Shown: positions 1 to 11,661, counted from the first letter of the stretch. The stretch is DNA of 64,000 bases from Cymodocea nodosa (GCA_036874045.1 CM072337.1:3844001-3908000), one strand, 5' to 3'. Translations and numbers: made by a program. The notes: generated from the sequence alone by a model not told the origin.

Positions 1-1373
1 TTGAACCGTGACTATGTTTAAATAATTTTTTTTTTTTACAAAACAAACATTTAGATAATTTCTTACTAAATAAAGCTTGAGTAGTTCTCTACTCTTACTT
101 CTTCTATACTTCCAAAGGAACTTTTTGGTATTTTCAGAATAGGCCTAAGTCTTTGTTCATTTACTTTAAATATATTCTAATTTTTAGGATTTTCAATTTC
201 AATAGCTCCATAGGAATAAATATTTTGAATTATATAAGGTCCTACCCATCTAGATATTAATTTTCCTGGATGGTTATGGAGTCTAGTCATGTAAAGATAT
301 ACTTCTTATTCTATTTCAAAGGTTTTTGGAATAATTTTCTTGTCATGCTAGAACTTCATTTTCTCTTTTTCTCTTATAGTTTTCGAGTAAGCTTCATTCC
401 TAAATTATTCCAATTCAATCAATTGCATTTTCCTATTTTTAGCATCTTGATTTAAATTAGTGTTCAGAGTTTTAATGCCTAATAAGCTTTATGTTCAATT
501 TTAGTTGGTAAATGGCAACTTTTTCCATATACTAGCCTAAAAGGTGACATACCTAAGCTTGTCTTATAAGCAGTTCTATAAGCTCAAAATGCATCTATTA
601 ATCTATTAGCCCAATCTTTTCTAGTAGGATTTACTACTTTTTCTAAGATTAACTTAATTTGTTTGTTTGCACTTTCTACTTGTCCACTTGTTTGCGGATG
701 ATATGATGTTGCGATTTTGTGATTTACTCCATATTTCTTCATTAAGGCTTCAAAACTTCTATTACAAAAATGAGTTCCTCTACACTGATAATAGCTTTAG
801 GTATTCCAAATCTGGTAATTATATTAGTTCTTATAAAATATATTACCACTTTGTTGTCATTAGTTTTTGTAGGAATAGCTTCTATCCATTTAGATACATA
901 ATCCACCCCCAACAATATATAATTAAATTGATTAGACATAGGAAATGGACCCATAAAATCTATTCCCCACACATCAAAGATTTCAACCTCAACAATAGGA
1001 TTAAGAGGCATCATATTCTTCTTATTTGTTGACATCTTAAACAACTTAACCAGTATTTATGAGCATCTTTGAATAGTGTTGGCCAATAAAATCCACATTA
1101 CAGAATTTTGGCAGTAGTTTTTCCTAAACCAAAATGCCCTCCACATGCATGGTCATGGCAGAAAGACAATATGCTCTGATATTCAGTTTCTGGAACACAC
1201 CTCCTTAAAACCAGATCAGGACATTTCTTAAATAAGTATGGGTCTTCCCAATAGTAATATTTTATTGTTGAAAAGAACAATTTCTTATCTTGTTTATTCC
1301 AATCCTTAGGTGTTAAACTAGTAAATAAGTAATTAACTATGTCTACATACCAAGGCATTGTGTTGATGATCAT
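1..1373 (-). pseudogene. G1 integrase region (fossil)
   Basis: Retroviral-type integrase of a gypsy element. Read on the minus strand, the H2C2 zinc-binding N-terminal part lies at about 1098-1373 (HDHACGGHFG context). The catalytic core start, with the DFMGPF motif, lies at about 742-1044. The C-terminal region reaches about position 80, where the pol frame ends. It matches the integrase of G2 (7551-8873) throughout. The first 80 bases are noncoding sequence just downstream of pol. Broken; no function is expected. Confidence 0.85.
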
Positions 1374-1375
1374 TA

Positions 1376-1916
1376 ACTATTCATCAAGAAAATTATCCTT
1401 AATTTCAATATTTGATTTTTTATTTGTAATATTAATAAATGATCTGCTACTACATTCTCATAACTTTTTTTATCTTTAATTTCTAGATCAAATTCTTGTA
1501 ATAATAATATTCATCGGATCAATCGAGGTTTAATCTCTTTCTTTGCTATTAGGTGTTTTAAAGCTAAATGATCCATGTATATTATCACTTTAGCTCCAAT
1601 CAGATATGATCTAAACTTTTCTAAGGCAAACACAACAGCTAACAGCTCTTTTTCAGTAGTTGTATAATTAACTTGAGCATCATTTAAGGTTTTTCTTGCA
1701 TAATGAATCACTCTAGGAGATTTTCTATCTTCTGTCCCAGCACTACTCCTACAGCAAAATCAAATGCATCGCACATTAATTCAAATGGATGGCTCTAATT
1801 AGGTGCTTGTATTATAAGAGTTGAAATTAAGCTAGTTTTAAGCTTGAACAATGCTTCTTCGCAATTTTTATCAAAGTTAAATGGGACATCTTTTAATAGA
1901 TTAGTTAAAGGTCTAG
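1376..1916 (-). pseudogene. G1 RNase H region, left part (fossil)
   Basis: Reverse-transcriptase-associated RNase H domain of G1. The minus-strand translation at 1511-1711 shows the family blocks [15 protein letters not shown] and [13 protein letters not shown], homologous to the G2 domain at 7020-7547. The coding sequence is interrupted at 1916 by the G2 insertion and picks up again at 19182 in the connection between RT and RNase H. Broken. Confidence 0.82.
1912..1916. repeat. Target site duplication TCTAG, left copy
   Basis: Five bases TCTAG directly before the TG of the G2 5' LTR. The same five follow the CA of the G2 3' LTR at 19177-19181. Both lie inside the pol of G1, and the undisturbed pol of G2 reads across the equivalent spot. 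This fixes the exact ends of G2. Confidence 0.93.
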
Positions 1917-2244
1917 TGTTTAGAATGAAAAAGTGCATATTATTAACGGTTAAATGATGGTTAATTGCATAATATTTAGCTTATCATATAAAAATTAAGC
2001 CATTATGTTATAATTACACTGTTATATGCTTTAATTGAAGAATCTGCTTAATTTTGGGGAATTAATGTTAATTTAGTACATTTCTGAACTGTCAGTAAGT
2101 TGCAGGCTATGAAATTCTTAAGTATCCAAATTTTCTGATATATTCGGACAATTATGTTTAACAGACCGAACATGTATTGGATAGTTATGTTTAAATTTCC
2201 GAACAGTTATGTTTTGAGAGAATATTTTATTATTTCCTGAAGTA

Positions 2245-2663
2245 CACGTGTCGAAACCATAATGCATGACTTAAGTGAACTTTCGGTGAGTTATCTATAA
2301 CTATCCGAAATTGCAACTGGGCATCGGATAGTTATCCTTGTAACTCTCCAAAATCTCTTTTTATTTATAAAATAGCTGAGGACACGTGTCATGTTCTGGT
2401 AAAGTGACTTAAGTGGATTTTCGGTGAGTTAGCTGTAACTATCTGAAATGCATCTGGGCATCGGATAGTTAGACCTATAGCTCTCCGAAATGTTATTTTA
2501 TGATTAAAATGCTGCTGACACGTGTCAAGATCTGGTAGATTTACTTAAGTTATATATCGGTGACTTATTTATAACTATCCGAAATGCATCTGAGCATCGG
2601 ATAATTAAGTTTATAAGTATCTGAAATGCACTTGAGCATCGGATAGTAAAATTTATGCACGTG
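2245..2663 (+). promoter_or_regulatory. U3 tandem repeat with four CACGTG palindromes
   Basis: CACGTG occurs at 2245, 2383, 2519 and 2658, with spacings of 138, 136 and 139 bases. Each unit repeats the same word order: ACACGTGTC, ACTTAAGT, TCGGTGAGTTA, TAACTATCCGAAA, GCATCGGATAGTTA, TAACTCTCCGAAA. CACGTG is the plant G-box core, and ACGTGTC matches the known ABA-response element ACGTGKC. The array lies 220-640 bases upstream of the TATA box, where enhancer repeats of plant LTRs usually sit. The stress or hormone role is inference. In the 3' LTR two of the four palindromes have decayed. Confidence 0.75.
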
Positions 2664-2880
2664 TTTTATAGTTAAATCAATGAAGAAAGTCCGTTGAGTT
2701 ATCTGTAACTCCACGGATTATTTATTTTCTAATATGCCACTATAGCGGTTGAAGAAACAGGACAGTTGGAAGAAAAACCACGACTGCACGTATCGCGTAG
2801 GGAGAAGAAAGCATCGCCGTTGATATGAATAAAAGAAATCCAACTGACCATACAAGCAGAAGCAGTTACTACTGAAGAAA

Positions 2881-2888
2881 TATAAAAG
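2881..2888 (+). promoter_or_regulatory. TATA box of the G2 5' LTR
   Basis: TATAAAAG in a purine-rich context, repeated at 17971-17978 in the 3' LTR. It is followed by the segment best conserved among all Athila LTRs here, which fits the start of R. Confidence 0.6.
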
Positions 2889-3738
2889 AAAAGAAGAAAA
2901 AGAAGAAAATGGTGTGATCGATGGACGGCCAGTGTATACAAAGGAGGAGCACCAAGCTTTCTACAGACAGTATCGGCGATTCTCTGAAGTATCACACCAA
3001 CCATCACTACCACCACCACAATCACCAACCATCGGAGGTCTATGAGAATACTTTCTTGATGTCGGGTCGATTCCGAGCCAAACACAGTGCTTGACAAGCA
3101 CTATGAGGAGTGATCGCGTCGCAGGAAGGGAAGCCATTTTCACCAAGCGCCAACTCATATTTCAAGAGATCGTAAAGCTTTTAGCCTTGGCTTCGGGTTG
3201 ATGCTTGTATGCTGAAGAGAAGATTATCTTGCAATTCTAGACTCGCGATTCTATAGGGAGAGGAGACAGAATTGTAAGTGGTTTAATTTTCAGTGGTGTA
3301 ATCGCGTTGCAAGTAGTGTTGAAAGTATTTACTATCAAGTGAGATTACTTTACATTTCACCTTTCGCCCATTTCCATGTTCATATTAAAACAAAAATACC
3401 AAAAACAATTTATCTATGTTGGTATGTTGTATTTGAGTGTTGTATTGTTTGTGTTGTATCGTGATTAATGTTATCTTTATTAGTGTTGTGATTGTTTTAT
3501 GTTTGTTTTAGTTTTACAGTTTACAAAAATTGGTTCGTTCAAAAGACTTAAAGATTTTAATGGTTACTATTTGAATTATCTGAATGTTAGTATTGCTTAA
3601 TGATAAATCCAATGTTAACTAACATTAAAGAGCTTAATTGATGTTATTTACAATTTGTGGAATTGCCTAATGGTTGGCTGAATTCCTCTGTAAATAGCAG
3701 TATTAAAAAGAAAAGGCAGGTTCATGAAGTTAAATTAA

Positions 3739-3815
3739 GTCCACGAGGTTAGTCCGTTGAGTTAGCCATAACTCAACAAACTTTGTCCGTTGAGTTAACT
3801 GTAATTCAACGAAGA
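3739..3815 (+). repeat. Short inverted-word array in LTR U5
   Basis: Two consecutive hairpin-capable pairs: CCGTTGAGTTA followed by TAACTCAACAA, then CCGTTGAGTTA followed by TAATTCAACGAAG. The same words occur before each downstream ORF of G2 and in copia LTRs. Confidence 0.7.
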
Positions 3816-4093
3816 GCTTATTGAATATATAAATTTGATTGTTAACAAACGAACAGTTCTCAAATTCTTCAGCAATTCCCTATGGGATCGACCTGTACTT
3901 GTACATTGATACAATAGACACTGTGCACTTGCAGTTAAAGTACAAATTGGAATTAATATCTAAATTGTATTAAAGGTTGTTTGTTTACTTCTAAAAGAAA
4001 GAATAGGCATAAAGATAAATTAACTAAGTAAAAACTGAAGTAACAAATCCAAGCTTTTCTAGTGTTGTGCTAGGAAAACACAAACAAGTTCTA

Positions 4094-4110
4094 TGGCACC
4101 GTTGTTGGGG
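4094..4110 (+). other. Primer binding site, tRNA-Asp type
   Basis: TGGCACCGTTGTTGGGG starts 8 bases after the LTR. The known Athila/Tat site, complementary to the 3' end of plant tRNA-Asp, is TGGCGCCGTTGCCGGGG. The three differences are all transitions of the kind left by cytosine methylation. Confidence 0.82.
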
Positions 4111-4155
4111 AATTGAATTGAATTGAATTGACTTGAATTGAATTGAATTGAATAG
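4110..4155 (+). repeat. GAATT microsatellite
   Basis: About nine copies of a 5-base unit (ATTGA/GAATT) between the primer site and the first ORF. Absent from the G1 copy, so it arose after the two diverged. Confidence 0.85.
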
Positions 4156-4203
4156 ATATAAGCAACTGTTAGAGCTGTTTCGTTTTAATAGCCAGAGTGT
4201 TGT

Positions 4204-5034
4204 GTGCTTTCTTCTGTAATTGAGAATATGGCATATGCTTATGCTCAAAGATTTCTGAAACCTGTAATTAGCATATGTGAATTCTGCAATTCTGAAGGAC
4301 ACGACATTTCTGACTGTTCGAAATTGAGACGTTTACAGATGGTTAGATCTCATGGACAACAAATGAATTATCCTCAATATAATAGAGCCGAGTATGAGAA
4401 TCCTATAGTTTACCCAACTGATGGTCAGTATAGAACGTGTAATATGTTGAGAGACACGAAAGTTTGGGATAGGTATGACAGACTGGAGCGTAGTATAGAG
4501 CAAAATCTTGACAAACTGGAATACTTTATGTGTCAACAACAAGAAGTCAACCAATTAAATTATAAGGAAGTATATTCAGAACCTAAAAAGGATATAATTT
4601 ACGAAATTGAAAAAATCATAATGAAAATTGATCAAAAATTGAATGCAATGAAATTAGATGATCTGGAAAGAAAATTAAAAACATTAGACGAATATATAAT
4701 GAAAATACAAGTTATGCAATAGGACAATGAAAATTATAATGTTATAAACCTACATAGTTTGCAAAATATACAGCAAACAGAAAATATTAATGCAAGAGAA
4801 TTTAGAGAATGCACTTTAAAACTAAAAACAAATGAAGATCATAATTACGAAAATGACATACAAAAACATCATAAGAGTAATGAAATTCTGGAAGATGTTT
4901 GTGTAACATTAAGATCTGAAACTGATATACCACCAAGAACTCAAAATGAAAATGATATGAAGGTGAATAAGAGTAAAAATCAAAATGATAATGAAAATGT
5001 AATAGCTGAAAATCTAGAAATCACTGAAGAATAA
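4204..5034 (+). pseudogene. G2 gag C-terminal half with zinc knuckle (fossil)
   Basis: The first ORF after the primer site. Near its start it carries one CCHC zinc knuckle, CEFCNSEGHDISDC (C-x2-C-x4-H-x4-C), the nucleic-acid-binding signature of retroelement nucleocapsid. A highly charged, Lys/Glu/Asn-rich, probably coiled-coil stretch follows and leads toward the protease. No capsid domain precedes the knuckle: only about 95 bases separate it from the primer site. The capsid domain is instead found at 12640-13894. The minus-strand counterpart in G1 (21180-21960) has the same short start, so the arrangement is not private to G2. Broken. Confidence 0.78.
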
Positions 5035-5223
5035 TCTGAATCTGCTAATGAAGCTAAAAATGATCAAACAAATCAACTGAAAGAAAAAGAATCTTTGAAA
5101 TCAAAATCTTTAGGACCCTATCTTGAAAGATTACAACAAACAATACTTGGAAAATAAGAAAAAATCAGAGAAATTTTTGAAAAAGTACAAGTTAACATTC
5201 CTTTGTTAGATCTATTGTAGAAA

Positions 5224-5874
5224 ATGCCACCTTGTGCTAAATTTCTGAAGGATTTGTGTACTAGGAAAAGAGAGCGAAAAGTTCTTAGAAATGTCATTTT
5301 AGCTGAGCAAAGTAGTTCCCTATTTCTGCCACAAATTCCTAAAAAGTTATCTGATCTTGGAATCCCTGTTATATCATGCACCATAGGAAATATCATTCTA
5401 GAAAGAACCTTAATAGACTTAGGTGCAGGTATAAATGTTATTCCAAGTGATATATTTGCATCGTTAGGATTAGAAGGCTTAACTCCTACTAGTACAGTTA
5501 TTCAATTAGTTGATAGAAGTATAAGATACCCTAGAGGAATAATAGAGGATGTCTTAATTAAAATCAAAAATTTTATATATCCTATTGATATTGTAATTTT
5601 GGATTCCTAACAAATTAAGCATAAAAATAGTGATACATCTTTAATTTTGGGAAGGCCATTTTTAGCAACATCAGGGGCTGTTATAAATTGTAAAACTGGA
5701 GTAATGAAGTTAGTATATGGTAATGAGGATACTCAATTAAATATTTTCAAACCAGAAAGGTTTGAGGAATTAGAAATGTCCTTACACACCATAGACTTTT
5801 TAGAGGATGAAGGAGATATGTTAGATGATGTGATTCAAGAAGAATTAAATAGGCAAATCATTCTGAAATTTTAG
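5224..5874 (+). pseudogene. G2 aspartic protease (fossil)
   Basis: Retropepsin-type protease. The active-site block reads LIDLGAGINVIP; Athila-lineage proteases typically have DLGAS here. It is followed by the conserved block with a GRPFLAT sequence at about 5647, typical of plant gypsy proteases, and an acidic linker toward RT. It lies between the gag C-half and RT, as in ordinary Athila pol. Broken. Confidence 0.82.
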
Positions 5875-6029
5875 AAGAAAGTGAAAGCATAAATATAGAA
5901 GGAGATCAAGAAGAAACTCATTTAGAAAATGATGATGTTCAATTAGGAGCTCTAGCTTCTGATGGGCAGCATTTAGAATTAAAACATTTACCTCCTGAAT
6001 TAACCTATATATTTCTGGAAGATAAATGA

Positions 6030-6827
6030 ACCTGTCCAATCATTATTGCTTCAGATTTAAAAGAGGATCAAATAGCTAAATTAAAAGATGTAGTAAAAAG
6101 TTATAAAGAAGCAATAGGATGGACTATGACTGATATAAAAGGGTTAAATTCAACTTTATGCTGTTACCACATATATTTAGAAGAGAATGCTAAACCTGTT
6201 AGAATTCCTAAGAGGAGATTAAATCCAAACCTTAAAGAAGTAGTCAAGAAGGAAATAGTGAAATGGTTAGATAATGACATAATTTATCCGATTTCTAATA
6301 GCTCGTGGGTTAGCCCAATCCATGTAGTTCCCAAGAAATCAGGATTAACAATTATTAGGAATGAAAGTCAAGACTTGATACCTACTAGAATTCAATCAGG
6401 CTAGAGAGTATGTATAGACTATAGAAAGCTGAATGTTGTGACTAGGAAAGATCATTTTCCCTTACCTTTTATAGATCAAATGCTGGAAAGATTAGCAGGG
6501 CAAGAATATTTTTGTTTCATAGATGAGTATTCAGGGTATAATCAAATTCTAGTAGCATTAGAGGATCAAGAGAAAACAATGTTCACATATCCTAATGGAA
6601 CTTATGCTTTTAAGAGAATTCCATTAGGATTATGCAATGCACCAGCTACCTTTCAAAGGTGTATGTAGGGCATATTTACTGGAATGACTGAAGATTTCTT
6701 AGAAATATTTATGGATGATTTTACTGTATATGGCAATTCATATGAAGTTTGTTTAAGCAATTTAGACCAAATATTAAAACGTTGTGTGGAAAAAAATCTG
6801 GTTTTAAATTAGGAAAAATGTCACTTC
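6030..6827 (+). pseudogene. G2 reverse transcriptase (fossil)
   Basis: Gypsy-type RT. Visible blocks are the fingers region with SSWVSPIHVVPKK, the DYRKLN region near 6418, PLPFIDQMLERLAGQ, the palm block around 6520, PLGLCNAPATFQRCM, and the catalytic FMDDF at 6708-6722. These match the fragments in G1 (19517-20059). Its neighbours are protease upstream and RNase H downstream. Broken. Confidence 0.88.
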
Positions 6828-7547
6828 ATGGTTAAACAAGGAATAGCCTTAGGGCATGTTGTTTCTAAGAAAGGGTTGGAAGTAGATAAAGTTAAAATAG
6901 AAGTAATTTCTAATCTACGAAAACCTAAATCAATAAAAGATACTAGATCATTTCTAGGACATGCTGGTTTTTATAGAAGATTTATTAAAGACTTTAGCAA
7001 AATAGCTAGACCTTTAACTAATCTATTAAAAGATGTCCCATTTAACTTTGATAAAAATTGTAAGGAAGCATTTTTCAGACTTAAGTCTAGCTTAATTTCA
7101 ACTCCTATAATTCAAGCACCAGATTGGAACTATCCATTTGAATTAATGTGCGATGCATCTAATTTTGTTGTAGGAGCAGTGTTGGGACAGAAAATAGAAA
7201 AATCTCCTAGAGTGATTCATTATGCAAGCAAAACCTTAAATGATGCACAAGTTAATTACACAACTATTGAAAAAGAATTATTAGCTGTTGTGTTTTCTTT
7301 AGAAAAGTTTAGATCATATCTGATTGGAGCTAAAGTAATAGTATACACGGATCATTCAGCTCTAAAACATCTAATAAAGAAAAAAGAAACTAAACCAAGA
7401 TTGATCCGATGGATATTATTATTGCAAGAATTTGATCTAGAAATTAAAGGTAAAAAAGATTGTCAGAATGTAGTAGCAGATCATTTATCAAGATTACAAA
7501 TAGAAAAATCAAATATTGAAATTAAGGATAATTTTCCTGATGAATAA
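6828..7547 (+). pseudogene. G2 RT connection and RNase H (fossil)
   Basis: The first third is the RT thumb/connection with [12 protein letters not shown] and [16 protein letters not shown]. RNase H follows with its acidic landmarks in [33 protein letters not shown] and [11 protein letters not shown]. It ends in the basic/acidic tether before integrase. This is one of the longest uninterrupted frames in G2 (239 residues). Confidence 0.9.
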
Positions 7548-7550
7548 TTA

Positions 7551-8873
7551 ATGACCATCGACACAATACCTTGGTATGCAGACATAGTTAATTATTTAGT
7601 TACTGGTCTAACACCTAAGGATTGGAATAGACAGGATAAGAAATTGTTTTTCTCAAGAGTAAAATATTACTATTGGGAAGATCCATACTTATTTAAGAAA
7701 TGTCCTGATCTGGTTTTAAGGAGGTGTGTTCCAGAAACTGAATATCCGAGCATATTGTCTTTCTGTCATGACTAAGCTTGTGGATGGCATTTTGGTTCGG
7801 GGAAAACTACTGCAAAAATTCTACAATGTGGGTTTTATTGGCCAACACTATTCGAGGATGCTCATAAATATTGCTTAAGTTGTTTAAGATGTCAACAAAT
7901 AGGAAGAATATCAAAGAGGAATATGATGCCTCTTAATCCTATTGTTGAGGTTGAAATCTTTGATGTGTGGGGAATAGATTTTATGGGTCCATTTCCTATG
8001 TCTAATCAATTTAATTACATATTGTTGGGGGTGGATTATGTATCTAAATGGATAGAAGTTATTCCTACAAAAACTAATGACAACAAAGTGGTAATACAAT
8101 TTATAAGAACAAATATATTTACTAGATTTGGAATACCTAAAGCTATTATCAGTGATAGAGGAACTCATTTTTGTAATAGAAGTTTTGAAGCCTTAATGAA
8201 GAAATATGGAGTAAACCACAAAATTGCAACATCATATCATCCGCAAACAAGTGGATAAGTAGAAAGTGCAAACAAACAAATTAAATTAATCTTAGAAAAA
8301 GTAGTAAATCCTATTAGAACAGATTGGGCTAATAGATTGATAGATGCACTTTGGGCTTATAGAACTGCTTATAAAACGAGTTTAGCTATGTCACCTTTTA
8401 GGTTCGTATATGGAAAAAGTTGTCATTTACCTGCAGAAATAGAACATAAAGCTTATTGGGCATTAAAAACTATGAACACTAATTTAAATCAAACTGCTGA
8501 AAATAGAAAAATGCAATTAATTGAATTAGAAGAATTTAGAAATGAAGCTTATTCGAAGATTGTAAGTGAAAAAGAGAAAATTAAATTCTAGTATGATAGA
8601 AAAATTATTTCAAAAAGCTTTGAAATAGGACAAGAAGTATATCTTTATATGGCTAGACTCCATAACCATCTAGGAAAATTAAAATATAGATGGGCAGGAC
8701 CTTACATCGTTCTAAATATTTATCCTTATGGAGCTATCGAAATTGAAAATCCTAAAAATCAGAATATATTTAAAGTTAATGGACAAAGACTGAATCCTAT
8801 TCTGAAAACACCAAAAAGCTTCTTTGGAATTATGGAAGAAGTCAGAGTAGAGGACTACTCGAGCTTTACTTAA
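7551..8873 (+). pseudogene. G2 integrase (fossil)
   Basis: Integrase in three parts. The H2C2 zinc-binding domain lies at about 7740-7900 (HFG, CLRCQQ). The DDE core lies at about 7960-8270, with DFMGPFP, ISDRGTHF and VESANK carrying the acidic residues. The C-terminal domain, with KLKYRWAGPYIV, resembles the GPY/F module of gypsy integrases. Pol ends at about 8873. Broken in several places. Confidence 0.87.
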
Positions 8874-8879
8874 TAGAAA

Positions 8880-9458
8880 ATTAGTTTTTTTTTATGTTGA
8901 TATAAAAAAAAAACAAAACATTAAAAAAATATATATATATATATATATATATAATATAAAAATCGTTGCAGTTCAACCGATCAGATCCATCGGTATGACC
9001 GGAACATATAAATATGTATATTAATTTTCAAAAAAAATGTTGGTTTTTCCGAAACATAGTATCGGTTCAATCAAAAAAAATATTTAGGTTGGACCGAAAC
9101 ATCGTATTGGTTAAACCGGTAAAAAAATAGAAAAACTATTATCTGTAATATTTTTATTATTATATTTGCTTGTACGGGGAGTCCGTTGAGTTACGCTTAA
9201 CTCAACAAGCTTACTCCGTTGAGTCTTGAGTTAGTCAACGAGCTTATTCCATTGAGTTAACTGTAACTCAACGGAATACTATAACTAAGACCGCGGATAA
9301 AATAATAATAGTTGGTTCGGGAAATGACCCGATTATCCGCCTAAATTTAGGGCTTATTTAAATTGAAACCTAGGGTTTTAGGGGCATTATCCAGTAAATC
9401 ATTTAGAATCTAAAACAGTAGAAATCAGAGTGATTCCGTGCTGTTGTGTAACTCCACG
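8880..9458 (+). other. Spacer between pol and ORF X, with AT tract and hairpin words
   Basis: No coding sequence is seen. It holds an (AT)n tract at about 8928-8954, two related stretches with the words CCGAAACAT and TTGGTT around 9040-9120, and the inverted-word array at 9177-9285. The last 170 bases lead into ORF X. Confidence 0.7.
9177..9285 (+). repeat. Hairpin word array before ORF X
   Basis: Three successive units of CCGTTGAGTTA/TAACTCAACGG type. The last (9247-9276) is a near-perfect inverted repeat: TTCCATTGAGTTA, four bases, TAACTCAACGGAA, with one mismatch. The same words are found before the capsid ORF, before the F-box ORF and in the LTRs. Confidence 0.78.
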
Positions 9459-11661
9459 ATGAGGAAAATGACGCCTGAATTCTAGGAAGAGGCAGTGGAC
9501 ACAGCACAGTTTCTAAAGGAGTCTGAAGAATGGCACACGCGGCAAAAGATCCGGAATACAACAAGAGAGAAAGAGCTACAAAAGGTAGAATCAGAACTTT
9601 TTAACTTGAGGAAAGTTTTAGTTGAGTTAGAAATATAGATACCACAGATAATGGAGACACAAATTAGAGTGGCAACTAAAATTGCAGTTAGCAAAGAAAG
9701 AAAAATCTGGCAAAACAATGAAGTAGCCCTAGAGCTAATCCAACGTAAGTCCCAGCTCTGGTTCAAAAGACGAATCTGTAGACGAGCTAGCTGGGCAATA
9801 TGGGAGCAGCAACGAGCAAGAGAATAGGAGGAACCAACTGCTGAAAGACCTGTTCCTAAGGAACAACAGCCAGGACCTTCAGTTCCACCATTTAAGCCGT
9901 TGGCACAAGTTGAAATGATGGGGCCTTCGACTGAAGAAGAGTTAAAGGAATTTCAAACACTGGTTCAAGTTGGAAAAAACCAAGGAGAATCAGAAGATTT
10001 GGTAGTGGCAAAAGCACACCTAGTGTTTGATGCACTTTACAAAAAGAGGGCTGCATAAAAGTTGAAAGCCCAATATAAAATCAAAATGGAACAACATCAA
10101 GAAGCTACTACCAAACCTGCTACAAAAGGAGATGAAGCTGGTCCTTCGAGACTAGTAATTATAGAAAAAGTTAAACAAGAAGAGCTAGTACCTATGGCTC
10201 GAAGGCTTGCAGAGGCTACTTTTGTAGATTTAATTTCAGAAGATGAAGAGGAAGAACAGGCACAATTAATCAGAAAAAGGAAAGGAAAAGAAAAAGTGTC
10301 TGCATATGAAGAAATTAAATCTGAGATACCATTGTCAATAGGGCCTGTGGAGCAAATTTTTATTAACCTGCTATCCGATTTTGGGGAGGAGCAGGAGCTG
10401 CAGCAGCAAGAGCAAAGAAAAGAAGAAAATTAGGCTGAAATTAGTCTACATCCTGTACAAGAAGAAACAAAAATTAGGGCAGAAATTGAATTACCCATGA
10501 CTCCATCCCAATCTGTTACAGAATCAGAAAGAACAGTAACAGAACAGATTAGTAGTTAGGAGGAAGAAGAAAGAGCAGAAAATGAAGAGGCTGAAAGAAG
10601 CCATTTGGACAAAATAATTTCACAGATTCCATTGAAGAACAAGAAACTCTTCAGTAATTTATGGAAAGAATTCAAGACAGAGTGGAGAGTTCTTCCGGCT
10701 CACCACCACAAACAAAAATAGAAATTCAGGAATCTATTGAAAATGTTCAAATGCAACCTATGTTAGAGGAAGAGCAAGTACAAACCCCTCTAGAACAACA
10801 AAGTCACCTTCCTAACCTGACTGAAATAACAATTTTGAATAAAGTACATTTTTGTAGTCAGGAAGCTTATACCAAATACCAAGAAATAAGGGGTTATGAC
10901 ATTATTTACAATAGACCAGTAAATTTGGATGGAATGCAAGAAATCAAAGATCTATTTGAATTCCAAGGTCTACTGCAATTCATTTCTCAAGAGCGAGGGC
11001 ATGTAGTATATGAGAATTTAGTGCCCTATTTTTATGCAAATTTAAGAGAAAGAGAAGGAGGATTAATTTCAAACGTGGAGGAAGCTGATGTACAGATAAC
11101 ACTAGAGCTTCTCCACAACATTTTTTGTTTAAAGAATGAAGGATTAAAATTTTTGGAAGATACAACTGCAGTCGAGTGGACAGAACAACAAATTAAGGAT
11201 TGTTTAGCTATCAATCCTGGTGTGCCATTATTAAACAGATTGAAGCATTTAAATGGTAAAGCACACATGGTAGCTAACATTCTGATTAAAAATGTCTATC
11301 AATGATAGGGCCATGACATAGAATTAAGTCAATTTGTCAAATGGGCCACATATGCAGTTGTAAATAAGATTCAAATAAATTGGTCTATAGTTTTTATCTC
11401 TAAGTTGAAAATAGTAAAGAAAAAATTATTTTATGGAGATTTGATTCCACTGCTGATGGTGGACTATATCGATTTCATTAAATGGACATAAAAAAAGATC
11501 AGATCAAGAACCATTTCAATGAAAGAATACAGAAATTTTGTAGCTGCAGAGATAGCTGTACCTTCTGGAGGAATTACAGGAGCAGTAGAGAGAATTAATC
11601 AATTAGAACTTCAATTAGAAAAACTCCAGAAGGAAGTAGATGAACTTAGGAATAGATATTA
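9459..11661 (+). pseudogene. ORF X: accessory protein with plant-transposon-type domain (fossil)
   Basis: A long accessory ORF occupying the place where Athila elements carry an env-like gene. The N-terminal third is Glu/Gln/Lys-rich. The middle (about 10830-11110) has the pattern YDIIYNRPVNLDGM, LFEFQGLLQFI, YENLVPYFYANL, which resembles the domain called 'putative plant transposon protein' from family knowledge. A second conserved part contains LNGKAHMVANIL. The end (about 11590-11660) is a heptad coiled coil (INQLELQLEKLQKEVDEL). I see no signal peptide and no membrane segment, so 'envelope' is not supported. The matching ORF in F is at 57114-58871, and the third ORF of copia B (32847-35000) shares both conserved parts. 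Broken. Confidence 0.7.

Larger units (their letters stand above)
1917..4086 (+). repeat. G2 5' LTR (2170 bp)
   Basis: Directly repeated at 17007-19176 with equal length, TG...CA ends and flanking TCTAG. U3 holds four tandem units of about 137 bp, each with a CACGTG or decayed CACGTG. A TATAAAAG box lies at 2881. A purine-rich leader follows, then a long R/U5 region. The CCGTTGAGTTA-type inverted words sit at 2690-2722 and 3739-3815. ORFs seen antisense in the LTR (around 2729-3158) recur in the other Athila LTRs only because the DNA is homologous. Confidence 0.93.

Noticed and set aside
2729-3158. Antisense ORFs in Athila LTRs (also 17868-18248, 22988-23294, 48198-48476) with similar products such as MASLPATRSLL
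   Set aside because: They recur only because the LTRs are homologous, two overlapping frames are open at once, and no known domain or codon pattern supports a protein.
8928-8954. AT dinucleotide tract as a functional element
   Set aside because: Simple microsatellite without further signal; the same holds for the AT run near 16509 and the ATA run near 46881.
9177-9285. CRISPR-like or tandem hairpin array
   Set aside because: Units are irregularly spaced, diverged, lack unique spacers, and stand in a plant genome.
9459-11661. ORF X as a retroviral envelope gene
   Set aside because: No signal peptide, hydrophobic fusion segment or membrane anchor is visible. The conserved blocks fit a soluble plant transposon-type domain instead.
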